This document shows, one piece after another, positions 7,187 to 13,548 of a DNA stretch of 13,730 bases (position 1 is the first letter of the stretch; every line of letters begins with the position of its first letter). The DNA lies in NCBI GenBank assembly GCA_030620935.1, contig JAUXIP010000012.1:1-13730 (forward strand), written 5' to 3'. The notes below the pieces were generated by a model, which ran no database searches, had not been told where the DNA came from, and was given only the letters and a program-made list of their open reading frames with translations. The stretch comes from Deltaproteobacteria bacterium. GTDB lineage: Bacteria > Desulfobacterota_B > Binatia > UBA9968. Position numbers and translations under genes: made by a program.

Positions 7187-9466
7187 ATGGAAAAACTCTT
7201 TTTTACCGGCGCAGTTCCCTCGTGGGCCATTGTGATCATTGCCCTGGGACTGTCAGCCCTCCTGTTCTACCAGTTTCGCGGCTTCCGGGAGCGTCTGAGC
7301 CCTCTCCAGAGCGGGGTGTTAGTTTCTCTTCGAGGGTTGGTCTATGCCGCGCTGATCTTTTTTCTCTTGAGCCCCAGTTGGTTCGAGGAACGGGTGACGA
7401 AACTCCGCAGGCCTCTCATGCTCCTCCTCGATACCTCTCAGAGCATGGCCTTTCCGTCGGATCCCGCGTCGCCCGGCGAAGGCCAAGATCAGAAGAAAAG
7501 CCGGGTTGATCTGGTTAAAGAAAAGCTCTTGGAAAAACTCCCGGAGGAAAAAGAGACTTTGATCGAGCGACTGGCAAGAGATTATGACCTCCAATTATTT
7601 CAATTCGGGACGAGTTTGGAACCCACGACTCCTGGAGCTCTTTCCGATCTCGCAGCACGGGACAGGGGCACCCGACTCCTCGAGAGCTTGCGGGAAGCGG
7701 AACAGAAGGCCGGTTCTCCGGCCGCGATCCTTCTCTTCAGCGATGGGATAGCCAACGGCAAGACAACAACCCTGGAGGCGTCGGCCTCATTCTCCGTGCC
7801 GATCTTTACGGTCGGCGTGGGCAAGAGCCAGGGCTACATGGATCTCAACATCGCTGATCTCAGCGTTCCTGAATTTGCCTTTCGCGGAAGAGAGATCAAA
7901 GTCGATTTGACTATCCAAGCCTACGGACTCGCCGGCAAAAACATCCCGCTTTATTTCAACCGGGGGAGCCGCCTCATCTCCACCCGTACTCTCACCATTA
8001 ACGGCGATCCTTTTGAGCAACAGGTGACCTTGACCTACACTCCTAAGGAGATCGGCCCGCATAGCTTTACCCTGAGTTTGCCTCACCAAGTCGGAGAGCA
8101 AATCACCCAAAACAACCAAAGAGAATTCAAGATCGATGTCCAACGCGATAAGATCAGAATCCTAACCCTCTCCGGCTCTCCCTCTTGGAACTATCGTTTT
8201 CTCCGCATGGCTCTCAAGCAAGATCCGTTTATCGATCTGGTCTCCTTTGTCTTTCTCCGCACCCCCACCGATTCAGTGGACGTCCCGGAAAGCCGGCTCA
8301 GCCTGATCCCCTTCCCGATCGACGAGATTTTTCTGGAAGAACTGAAAAACTTCGACCTCCTCATCTTCGATAATTTCTCTCACCGTTTCTACTTCAACGT
8401 GCTCTATCTGGAAAAAGTCAAGGACTTCATTCGAGAAGGGGGCGGATTCGCGATGTTGGGCGGAACTCGCTCCTTCGACAGTGGAGGCTATGGTAAAAGC
8501 CCTCTGCGTGAGGTTCTGCCCGTCGAGCTCGGAGGCAAAAACGGCTACCAGACAGGAGTTAGCCTGCGCGGAACACTGACAGGCCCGGGCCGGGCCCATC
8601 CGATCACTCGCCTTCTTTCCGACCCGCGAGCCAACGAAGAGCTGTGGAAAAAGATGCCCGCTCTTACGAGCTTCAACCGAGTTTCCCAGTCCAAAGGTGA
8701 AACGCTGCTCACGGCGGCATCGGAGGGGGCCGGCGGCGGATCTCCCCTATTGACCGTGGGCAGGTTCGGAAAAGGGCGCACCTTGGCCCTGATGAGCGAT
8801 GATTTCTGGCGCTGGAACTTCATCACCGTCGGAAAAAACGAGAGCCCGCAAAATCACCTGAAACTGATCCGTCAGGCGGTGCGCTGGCTGGCCCAAGAGC
8901 CTTCGTTCGAACAGGTGAAAATACGACCTGTCGGTGGCTCCAGGGGGCCCGGAGAAAAGATGGACTTTCAGGTTCAGGTCTTGAAGGACGATTTCACGCC
9001 CGCTGCTGATGCTACGCTCAGGCTTCGGGTCATTGGCCCTGATGGGGAAGAAATCCCCATCGAGGCAAGTCCAAAAACGGAAGAGGGAGAATACACTGCA
9101 GCATTTACTCCCACTAAAGAAGGTTCGTATCGGCTGGAGGCCGAAGCCCATCTGGCCGGCAGGACCTTGGGGAAACACCGAAAAAACTTTCTGGTAACCT
9201 TTCCCTATCGGGAGACAGAGGATGGAAGACCTCGATTCGACCTTTTAAAAAAGATCGCCGAGTTGAGTCAGGGAGAGTTTATTCCTATCTCCGAATGGAA
9301 CGAGAAGAGCATGGAGCGGATTCAGGGAAAACTCGAAAGCCTCACCCCGTCTGAGATCATCGAGAGACGCCAGATTCCGTTGTGGAGCATTATTTGGATT
9401 TTCCTCTTTCTTTTGATCCTGCTAAGCAGCGAGTGGTGGCTGCGCCGGAGATGGGGAATGACTTAA
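7187..9466 (+). CDS. Membrane-anchored vWA / amidotransferase-fold protein (second Bat-like large protein)
   Basis: 759 residues. Two N-terminal membrane helices (about 12-30 and 45-63) are followed by a vWA domain (about 75-215) with MIDAS DTSQS (82-86) and SDG (185-187). A beta-sandwich region (about 220-320) leads to an amidotransferase-like Rossmann domain (about 323-545) containing ILTLSGSPSWNYRFL, DLLIFDNFS and REGGGFAMLGG, ending with LALMSDDFWRWNF. No Cys nucleophile is seen in that domain. An Ig-like or macroglobulin-like beta domain (about 570-680) precedes a final membrane helix (about 732-752) and the basic tail LRRRWGMT. The layout parallels the gene at 4300-6414, except that the classic BatA N-terminal signature is absent and an extra beta domain is present. 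Only 3 nt separate it from the DUF4159 stop, so it is co-transcribed. Probable role is a periplasmic scaffold working with the MoxR/DUF58 pair; the substrate is unknown. Confidence 0.88.
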   Translation: MEKLFFTGAVPSWAIVIIALGLSALLFYQFRGFRERLSPLQSGVLVSLRGLVYAALIFFLLSPSWFEERVTKLRRPLMLLLDTSQSMAFPSDPASPGEGQDQKKSRVDLVKEKLLEKLPEEKETLIERLARDYDLQLFQFGTSLEPTTPGALSDLAARDRGTRLLESLREAEQKAGSPAAILLFSDGIANGKTTTLEASASFSVPIFTVGVGKSQGYMDLNIADLSVPEFAFRGREIKVDLTIQAYGLAGKNIPLYFNRGSRLISTRTLTINGDPFEQQVTLTYTPKEIGPHSFTLSLPHQVGEQITQNNQREFKIDVQRDKIRILTLSGSPSWNYRFLRMALKQDPFIDLVSFVFLRTPTDSVDVPESRLSLIPFPIDEIFLEELKNFDLLIFDNFSHRFYFNVLYLEKVKDFIREGGGFAMLGGTRSFDSGGYGKSPLREVLPVELGGKNGYQTGVSLRGTLTGPGRAHPITRLLSDPRANEELWKKMPALTSFNRVSQSKGETLLTAASEGAGGGSPLLTVGRFGKGRTLALMSDDFWRWNFITVGKNESPQNHLKLIRQAVRWLAQEPSFEQVKIRPVGGSRGPGEKMDFQVQVLKDDFTPAADATLRLRVIGPDGEEIPIEASPKTEEGEYTAAFTPTKEGSYRLEAEAHLAGRTLGKHRKNFLVTFPYRETEDGRPRFDLLKKIAELSQGEFIPISEWNEKSMERIQGKLESLTPSEIIERRQIPLWSIIWIFLFLLILLSSEWWLRRRWGMT

Positions 9467-9494
9467 CTGACGACCGGAGAATAAAGGAGAGAGC

Positions 9495-10463
9495 ATGAAG
9501 GCTATTCGCGTGCACGAGTACGGAGGTCCCGAAGTCCTCAAGTATGAAGAGACGCCTGTGCCTCAGCCGGGCGCAGGAGAGGCCCGGATCAAAATAGAGG
9601 CCATAGGCTTAAATTACGTCGATATCTATCAGCGTGCAGGACTCTATCCGCTAAAGCCTCCGTTAACGCTGGGAATGGAGGGTGCGGGTGTCGTGGATGC
9701 GGTCGGGCCCGACGTCACGGACGTCAAAAAGGACGACCGTGTGGCCTACGCGATGGAGCTGGGATCTTATGCGGAGTATGCGGTCGTACCCGCGTGGAAG
9801 CTGGCACCGCTTCCACGAGAGCTTGATGCTCGGTCGGCCGCAGCAACGATGCTTCAAGGCACGACGGCCCATTATTTGACCCGGAGCGCCTATGCACTCA
9901 AGAAAGGAGAATGGGCGCTGATCCATGCGGCCGCAGGCGGCGTCGGCTTGCTTCTCGTCCAGATGGCCAAGCGTTTGGGCGCGACGGTCTTGGGAACAGT
10001 CTCAACCGAAGAAAAAGCCCGGCTGGCCATGGAGGCAGGCGCGGACAAGATCATTCTTTATACCCGGCAGGATTTTGTCGCAGAGGTCACAAAGCTGACC
10101 AAGGGCGCCGGCGTACACGTCGTCTATGATTCCGTGGGTAAGACCACATTCGAGGGGGGCCTAGACTGTCTGCGTCCCCGGGGATATATGGTTCTTTTTG
10201 GACAATCCAGCGGTCCGGTCCCGCCGTTTAGCCTTTGGACGCTGGGTCTTAGAGGCTCACTCTACATAACGAGACCAACTCTGCTACATTATATGAGCGA
10301 CCGAAAGGAGCTGCTCGACCGGACCAGCGATCTCTTCAATTGGATAACTAAAGGTGAGTTGAAGCTCCGCATCGACAAAACTTTTCCACTGGCAGAAGCA
10401 GCCGAAGCGCACCGGCAGTTGGAGGGCCGCAAGACAACCGGCAAGGTCCTGCTTATTCCCTAG
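9495..10463 (+). CDS. Zinc-independent quinone oxidoreductase-like MDR protein
   Basis: 322 residues, the usual length for QOR-type medium-chain reductases. The GroES-like N-terminal domain (about 1-115) holds the opening [19 protein letters not shown] and [15 protein letters not shown] (38-52). The Rossmann domain (about 120-260) carries AAAGGVG (145-151), the NADPH-binding loop typical of quinone oxidoreductases, and [15 protein letters not shown]. The end [17 protein letters not shown] (304-320) is a family hallmark. The catalytic and structural zinc ligands of alcohol dehydrogenases are absent. Expected reaction: cytosolic NADPH-dependent reduction of quinones or other electrophilic carbonyl compounds. 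ATG at 9495 is preceded by AAGGAG (9484-9489) at 5 nt spacing. It lies 28 nt after the vWA gene and may share its transcript, but no functional link to the Bat-like operon is evident. The exact substrate cannot be told; qorA-like is possible. Confidence 0.92.
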   Translation: MKAIRVHEYGGPEVLKYEETPVPQPGAGEARIKIEAIGLNYVDIYQRAGLYPLKPPLTLGMEGAGVVDAVGPDVTDVKKDDRVAYAMELGSYAEYAVVPAWKLAPLPRELDARSAAATMLQGTTAHYLTRSAYALKKGEWALIHAAAGGVGLLLVQMAKRLGATVLGTVSTEEKARLAMEAGADKIILYTRQDFVAEVTKLTKGAGVHVVYDSVGKTTFEGGLDCLRPRGYMVLFGQSSGPVPPFSLWTLGLRGSLYITRPTLLHYMSDRKELLDRTSDLFNWITKGELKLRIDKTFPLAEAAEAHRQLEGRKTTGKVLLIP

Positions 10464-10841
10464 CCGGCTGCTGAAACATCCTCATCTGTTTTGTTGCGCT
10501 TAATTGCTCTTGAATGAGCGGTGAGCGAAGATCTCGCCTTTATACCCCAGTCAGAAGTAATTCAACTTAGTCAAGAACGTTATATATTATAGCTCACCTG
10601 GGTTATAGATCCCCAAACTTACATGCTGGACGTTCTGTGGCACGGGATAAACAAGCGATCGCTATCATTGCCTCGATTGTCTATCTCCCCTTCCAGAATA
10701 TCTCTCTGAACTCTTTTTCATACTTTGCGACTTTTTGAACATATCTGAGGGAACGTAACGAATTTTAAGCTGCGATTGCTCAAGCTTGGGCGAAGATCCA
10801 CCAAGAACCATTTCTTCGGATTAAGCTTAACACTCGTCAGG
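10464..10841 (+). other. AT-richer convergent intergenic strip, no confident gene
   Basis: This 378-nt stretch separates the rightward operon from the leftward genes. Counting by hand, 128 of 300 bases in 10501-10800 are G or C (about 43%); a sampled coding line (8041-8100) gives 33 of 60 (55%). I see no strong rho-independent terminator: the best inverted repeats are short (CTTGG/CCAAG around 10784-10804) and lack a following T-run. The only coding-like signal is the broken - strand frame listed separately. A TATATTATA run near 10580 has no convincing -35 partner. Confidence 0.6.
10681..10811 (-). pseudogene. Possible broken or frameshifted 43-codon small gene
   Basis: On the - strand an ATG at 10811 opens a frame that reads MVLGGSSPKLEQSQ then LKIRYVPSDMF. 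At a run of five A (plus-strand T at 10732-10736) the protein-like character jumps to a second frame: VAKYEKEFREIFWKGR, ending at TAG (10681-10683). One added A in that run would join them into a single 43-residue basic protein (…DMFKKVAKYEKE…). Read without the shift, the frame continues as a serine- and arginine-rich tail to TGA at 10665. The start has only a weak GAAGAA upstream. It lies 31 nt downstream of the PNPOx-fold gene in the same direction. I do not recognise the family. It may be a decayed gene, a read or assembly indel, or chance. Confidence 0.25.
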
Positions 10842-11261
10842 TTACCGCCCTTGAAGGATGGCCTCACCGCTGTAGCGCCGGATTTTATCTACCCGGATTA
10901 GGACTCCATACCCTTTGCGGTCCGGGTCTTTATCCAGCTCATCTTTAATCGTTCGTTCCATGATTCGCTGCCGCATCTCTCCTTCTTTATAAAGCGTCGC
11001 CTGACCGTAGAATCGCCAACCTACTCGAGCCTCAGGATCGAAATAGAGCATGACAACGTTCGGGTTCTCTTCAATATGATCGGCACCCGACTGGCGAGAG
11101 CGTTCCCAAAATGCCAGGTGTTCATCGTCCCAGACATAGGTACTGCCGCGAAAACTGATACTGGGTACACCCGCTTTTGAGACAGTAGCCCAAACACAAT
11201 ACTTTTTGTCTTTGAACGCATTGTTGATTCGTACGTTCATGTCATCCGTGAATTTTATCAT
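10842..11261 (-). CDS. PNPOx-fold (pyridoxamine 5'-phosphate oxidase-like) FMN-binding protein
   Basis: 139 residues, a single split-barrel domain of the pyridoxamine 5'-phosphate oxidase-like superfamily. Characteristic stretches are ATVSKAGVPSISFRGSTYVW (strands 1-3), LAFWERSRQSGADHIEENPN (the loop and helix lining the flavin site) and VVMLYFDPEARVGWRFYGQA (central strands). It lacks the C-terminal substrate-binding extension of true PdxH (about 210-220 residues), so vitamin B6 synthesis is unlikely; a flavin or F420-dependent reductase, or a flavin-binding protein, is more likely. The ATG at 11261 has a strong Shine-Dalgarno site. Its 420 nt stand between two AT-rich, gene-poor strips, and it shows no obvious metabolic link to either neighbour. 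Superfamily confidence is high, function low. Confidence 0.85.
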   Translation of the reverse strand: MIKFTDDMNVRINNAFKDKKYCVWATVSKAGVPSISFRGSTYVWDDEHLAFWERSRQSGADHIEENPNVVMLYFDPEARVGWRFYGQATLYKEGEMRQRIMERTIKDELDKDPDRKGYGVLIRVDKIRRYSGEAILQGR

Positions 11262-11264
11262 CGT

Positions 11265-11273
11265 CTCCTCCTT
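11265..11273 (-). promoter_or_regulatory. Strong Shine-Dalgarno site of the PNPOx-fold gene
   Basis: Read on the - strand, AAGGAGGAG ends 3 nt before ATG (11261-11259); its AAGGAG core leaves 6 nt. It is nearly a perfect match to the anti-Shine-Dalgarno sequence and fixes the start of the flavoprotein gene. Confidence 0.75.
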
Positions 11274-11438
11274 GCCTTAGACAAAGCTTTTCTAAGATCC
11301 ACCTCCTTTAACTCAAATCCTACACCGCTGGCAAGTGCTAATTTGGCTCTCTGGCAAATAGTGTGAAGAAAATAATACTGAACAATAGTTTTGACATTAG
11401 TCTTAGAGGCAGAGAGAGCACACTTCGGGACCCAATTT

Positions 11439-11825
11439 TTAACGATGAGGCGATTCGGAATTTGGATCACTCACAAAAAAGCTCAGGGCCAGAATCCCCA
11501 AGAAAAGAGTCCCAGCCAGAGCCTGCCAAGCGGTCGAGTAAGAGCGGGACACGTCCACAATATAGCCGAAGAGCGGTGTGCCCAGCGTCGCTGCCGCAGC
11601 GTTTACCGTATTCATGATTCCCAGCGCCGCGCCCGTCATGGCCAGGTAAAAGGCGGAGATGAAGAGTCCGATCTGCACACGACTAAGTTCAAGGTCGTCC
11701 TGATAGAACGGCGCCAGCGTATTGATACTATACTGTGCCGTTGCGCCGACGATATGCGAGACGCTGATCAGAGCCAGGATCGTCCAGCGAATGTGTTCAC
11801 GCTCGGTAACCGGATAGGCTGTCAT
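11439..11825 (-). pseudogene. MFS transporter remnant with a large internal deletion
   Basis: 128 residues that start and stop like a normal major facilitator protein but lack its middle. Residues 1-62 are an ordinary MFS N-terminus: ILALISVSHIVGATAQYSIN (TM1), the extracellular loop LAPFYQDDLELSRVQIG, then the start of TM2, FISAFYLA. Residues from about 64 on match the end of the C-terminal half: GAALGIMNTVNAAAATLGTP then GYIVDVSRSYSTAWQALAG (TM11-TM12) and a short polar tail. The loop 2-3 motif A (GxLxDRxGxR) and TM3-TM10 are absent. The junction falls near codons 62-66 (about 11627-11642) and is in frame. Intact members have about 400 residues and 12 helices, so this is probably inactive. 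ATG at 11825 has GGAAG at a suitable distance. It lies 79 nt downstream of the DUF420 gene on the same strand. A real four-helix protein is possible but less likely. Confidence 0.75.
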
Positions 11826-11904
11826 TGTCTTCCGATAAGCCGCAGAATTCTAAGAAATGATCGGTCTCAACCAGCAGATGCGTGTTTCAAGCAAGTTTAG
11901 GCAG

Positions 11905-12321
11905 TTACATTCCGTAGAGCATCGCGTATACCATCACGCCGGTAATCGATACATAAAGCCACATGGGCAGTGTCCAGCGCGCGATCCGTCTGTGCCGGTC
12001 GAAGTTTCCCTTGAGGGCGCGAGTTAAAGTGATCAAAACCAACGGCACAATCGTCACGGCCAAGGTGGTGTGGGAGATAAGAATCGCGAAGTAGAGGGTA
12101 CGAATCCAGCCCTGACCGGTAAAAGAAACGGAGCCGACCTGGTAGTGGTAGATGAGATAGGAAATCAGGAAAAGGCTGGAACTCGCGAAGGCTGATAACA
12201 TGCAGGCCTTATGCGCGCTGACATGTTTTTTCTTGATAAAAAAATAACCGACAATAAGGAAAACGGCGCTAAGCGAGTTGAGCGCGGCGTTGAGGGTCGG
12301 CAGGTACGAAGTTGGTATCAA
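11905..12321 (-). CDS. DUF420 membrane protein of the cytochrome c oxidase cluster
   Basis: 138 residues with about four membrane helices (roughly 8-29, 42-60, 76-100 and 117-137), the normal size for DUF420. Conserved-looking histidines sit at helix ends: H33 and H37 (KKHVSAHKACM), H59 (YHYQVG), H84 (ISHTTLA) and H110 in FDRHRRIARWTLPMWLYV, the family's best-known block. Their arrangement suggests metal or heme handling. DUF420 genes often accompany heme-copper oxidase genes, and Gram-positive relatives (YozB/CtaM-type) have been linked to oxidase function; that parallel is from memory. Start is TTG (12321-12319), whose last two bases form the TGA of the subunit IV gene (TTGA overlap), so translation is probably coupled. 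No other in-frame start near the N-terminus fits better. It is the last gene of the oxidase unit before the MFS remnant. Confidence 0.85.
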   Translation of the reverse strand: MIPTSYLPTLNAALNSLSAVFLIVGYFFIKKKHVSAHKACMLSAFASSSLFLISYLIYHYQVGSVSFTGQGWIRTLYFAILISHTTLAVTIVPLVLITLTRALKGNFDRHRRIARWTLPMWLYVSITGVMVYAMLYGM

Positions 12322-12596
12322 GTCGGAAAGATATCAGGTAGTAACATTAATATAAGAAAGACACACAACACGAACGGCGTAAGGGCGATAATCCCCAGGG
12401 TAAGGCGCTCGAATTTGAGATGCATAAAATAGAGCGCGACCAACGCGGCTTTGGAAATCGCCATGGCTACAAGAAGAATAACAATGGCTGCCCTCGCGAT
12501 GGGCATGTAGATGACCGCTATCTCCAGAATTGTAAGAGCCACAAGCCACCAGAAAACCCCGAGGTAGTTAGGTTCGGCATGGGCCGTCGTCGTCAT
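12318..12596 (-). CDS. Cytochrome c oxidase subunit IV (prokaryotic COX4/CtaF type)
   Basis: 92 residues with three membrane helices (about 13-30, 36-56 and 66-86). The motif ALYFMHLKFE (54-63), with H59 after the second helix, is the hallmark of prokaryotic subunit IV proteins. It is a small accessory subunit of the inner-membrane aa3/caa3-type terminal oxidase and has no redox centre. A TTG at 12602 would add two residues, but the Shine-Dalgarno site lies only 1 nt from it; ATG at 12596 has 7 nt spacing and is chosen. The gene starts 10 nt after the stop of the subunit III gene and its TGA overlaps the TTG of the DUF420 gene, so it belongs to one coupled unit. Confidence 0.93.
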   Translation of the reverse strand: MTTTAHAEPNYLGVFWWLVALTILEIAVIYMPIARAAIVILLVAMAISKAALVALYFMHLKFERLTLGIIALTPFVLCVFLILMLLPDIFPT

Positions 12597-12603
12597 CGTC
12601 AAT

Positions 12604-12608
12604 CTCCT
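12604..12608 (-). promoter_or_regulatory. Shine-Dalgarno site choosing ATG 12596 for subunit IV
   Basis: AGGAG on the - strand lies 7 nt before ATG at 12596 and only 1 nt before the alternative TTG at 12602. The spacing rules out the longer start. Confidence 0.65.
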
Positions 12609-13215
12609 ATATCAAATAGACAAACGTGAAAATCAAAATCCAGACAAGATCCACGAAGTGCCAATAAAGCCCCGCGATCTCTACATGCTTGGCTTCATAT
12701 CGCCCGCGCAAACACGCAACCAAGACGCACGAATTGTAAATAACGCCCCCGGTCACATGCATCCCGTGGAAACCCGTGAGAACGAAAAATGTGGCGGCAA
12801 AAAGATGAGTGCTGAAAGAGAGGCCCACTTCGGGCAGTCTTTCGGTAATCAAATGGGTCCACTCGTAGGCCTGGCATCCCAAGAATACAAGCCCTCCGAG
12901 AATAGTGAGGAGCAGAAATTTCCGGAGCCCTTTCATGTCACCCTTCTGAATCGCTGACAGACCGAGCACCATGGTGACACTGGTGCAGATTAACAGAAAT
13001 GTCATGAATGCCGTCAGCGAAATACCCAAAACTTCGGAGGGCACCGGCCACTCGGAACTTGCGTGACGTAGAAGTCCATAACCGACGATAAGTGCCCCGA
13101 ACGACATGGCATCTCCCGCCAAAAAGACCCACATGCCGAGCTTGCCCCAGCTCTCCGGAGTCAGCGGGGACTCTGCGGGTTCAACCAAAGGATGGGCAAC
13201 AGCCACTTCACTCAT
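12607..13215 (-). CDS. ctaE: Cytochrome c oxidase subunit III
   Basis: 202 residues, the short five-helix form of heme-copper oxidase subunit III. Helices lie at about 25-48, 65-88, 100-118, 135-165 and 178-201. Signature residues are present: WVFLAGDAMSFGALIVGYGL (29-48), QAYEW (115-119, with E118 at the position of the conserved glutamate), FHGMHVTGG (149-157), and EIAGLYWHFVDLVWI (179-193). Subunit III carries no metal centre; it stabilises the catalytic subunit I and its proton uptake in the inner membrane. ATG at 13215 has AAGGAG at good spacing and overlaps the TGA of the upstream CxxC protein gene (ATGA). Subunit IV follows 10 nt after the stop. The symbol is given for the family role; coxC is the equivalent name in other genomes. 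It is the second of two subunit III-like genes at this locus. Confidence 0.93.
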   Translation of the reverse strand: MSEVAVAHPLVEPAESPLTPESWGKLGMWVFLAGDAMSFGALIVGYGLLRHASSEWPVPSEVLGISLTAFMTFLLICTSVTMVLGLSAIQKGDMKGLRKFLLLTILGGLVFLGCQAYEWTHLITERLPEVGLSFSTHLFAATFFVLTGFHGMHVTGGVIYNSCVLVACLRGRYEAKHVEIAGLYWHFVDLVWILIFTFVYLI

Positions 13216-13499
13216 CTTCCACTCTCCTTATGTGTCCATGCCAAGCTCAGGAAAGGGGCCCTTTTCCCCACCCCCTCGCTTTTCCGCGCGGCACATTTGT
13301 AAGCATAAAAAAGCCAGCCCCCGATCGAGCCTAGCACGGCGTAGGGCATCGCCATCAAAAATAAAATGCTCCAGTTAAAGGCATTGGCCACCGGATCATT
13401 TTGTGCCGCTCCGGTCAAACAGACCGCACAGGCCTCAGCGACAGCGGGAAATACGAGCACTGTAGCCGCCATAGCAAGAACAAGAAATCGCGAATTCAT
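13212..13499 (-). CDS. Small exported CxxC membrane protein of the oxidase cluster
   Basis: 95 residues. The N-terminus MNSRFLVLAMAATVLVFPAVAEA is a good signal peptide with cleavage predicted after about A23, leaving the mature end CAVCLTGAAQNDP with a CxxC pair (C24, C27). One membrane helix (about 43-67, WSILFLMAMPYAVLGSIGGWL) and a basic cytoplasmic tail follow. CAVC is not followed by His, so it is not a c-type heme site; copper or disulphide chemistry is conceivable on the periplasmic face. A lipoprotein is less likely because the preceding residues (AEA) are a poor lipobox. I do not know a characterised homologue, although short CxxC proteins of this look occur beside bacterial oxidase genes. 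Its TGA overlaps the ATG of subunit III, and it follows the other subunit III-like gene after 49 nt. The start ATG at 13499 lacks a clear Shine-Dalgarno site. Confidence 0.8.
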   Translation of the reverse strand: MNSRFLVLAMAATVLVFPAVAEACAVCLTGAAQNDPVANAFNWSILFLMAMPYAVLGSIGGWLFYAYKCAARKSEGVGKRAPFLSLAWTHKESGR

Positions 13500-13548
13500 A
13501 AAACAACCGAAAACTATCTTATCGTAGGTGCACTGTCAAATGACCGTC

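Noticed and set aside
8582..8598. GC-only palindromic stretch (GGCCCGGGCCGGGCCC)
   Set aside because: Lies inside a well-supported coding sequence where it encodes ordinary residues (GPGRAHP); no regulatory context.
10464..10480. CCGGCTGCTGAAAC after the oxidoreductase stop, resembling a recurrent intergenic motif in some proteobacteria
   Set aside because: Only one copy is present here and no inverted partner forms a hairpin with a T-run.
10575..10592. TATATTATA run resembling a -10 promoter box
   Set aside because: The only candidate -35 (TTCAAC) matches poorly, and transcription rightward would have no gene to serve.
10654..10662. GCGATCGC palindrome (HIP1-like octamer)
   Set aside because: A single copy; no array or recurrent spacing in the window.
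10821..10830. TTAAGCTTAA perfect palindrome downstream of the PNPOx-fold gene
   Set aside because: Too short, and without a GC stem or T-run to be a terminator; no second copy to suggest an operator.
11258..11470. 70-codon - strand frame whose TGA overlaps the ATG of the PNPOx-fold gene (ATGA)
   Set aside because: The overlap resembles coupling, but the C-terminal KARRRR comes from the Shine-Dalgarno region itself, its 5' end overlaps the MFS remnant in another frame, and no family pattern is seen. A degraded gene tail cannot be excluded.
11391..11900. 169-codon open frame on the + strand opposite the MFS remnant
   Set aside because: Its translation is basic and featureless, while the opposite strand reads as clear MFS helices.
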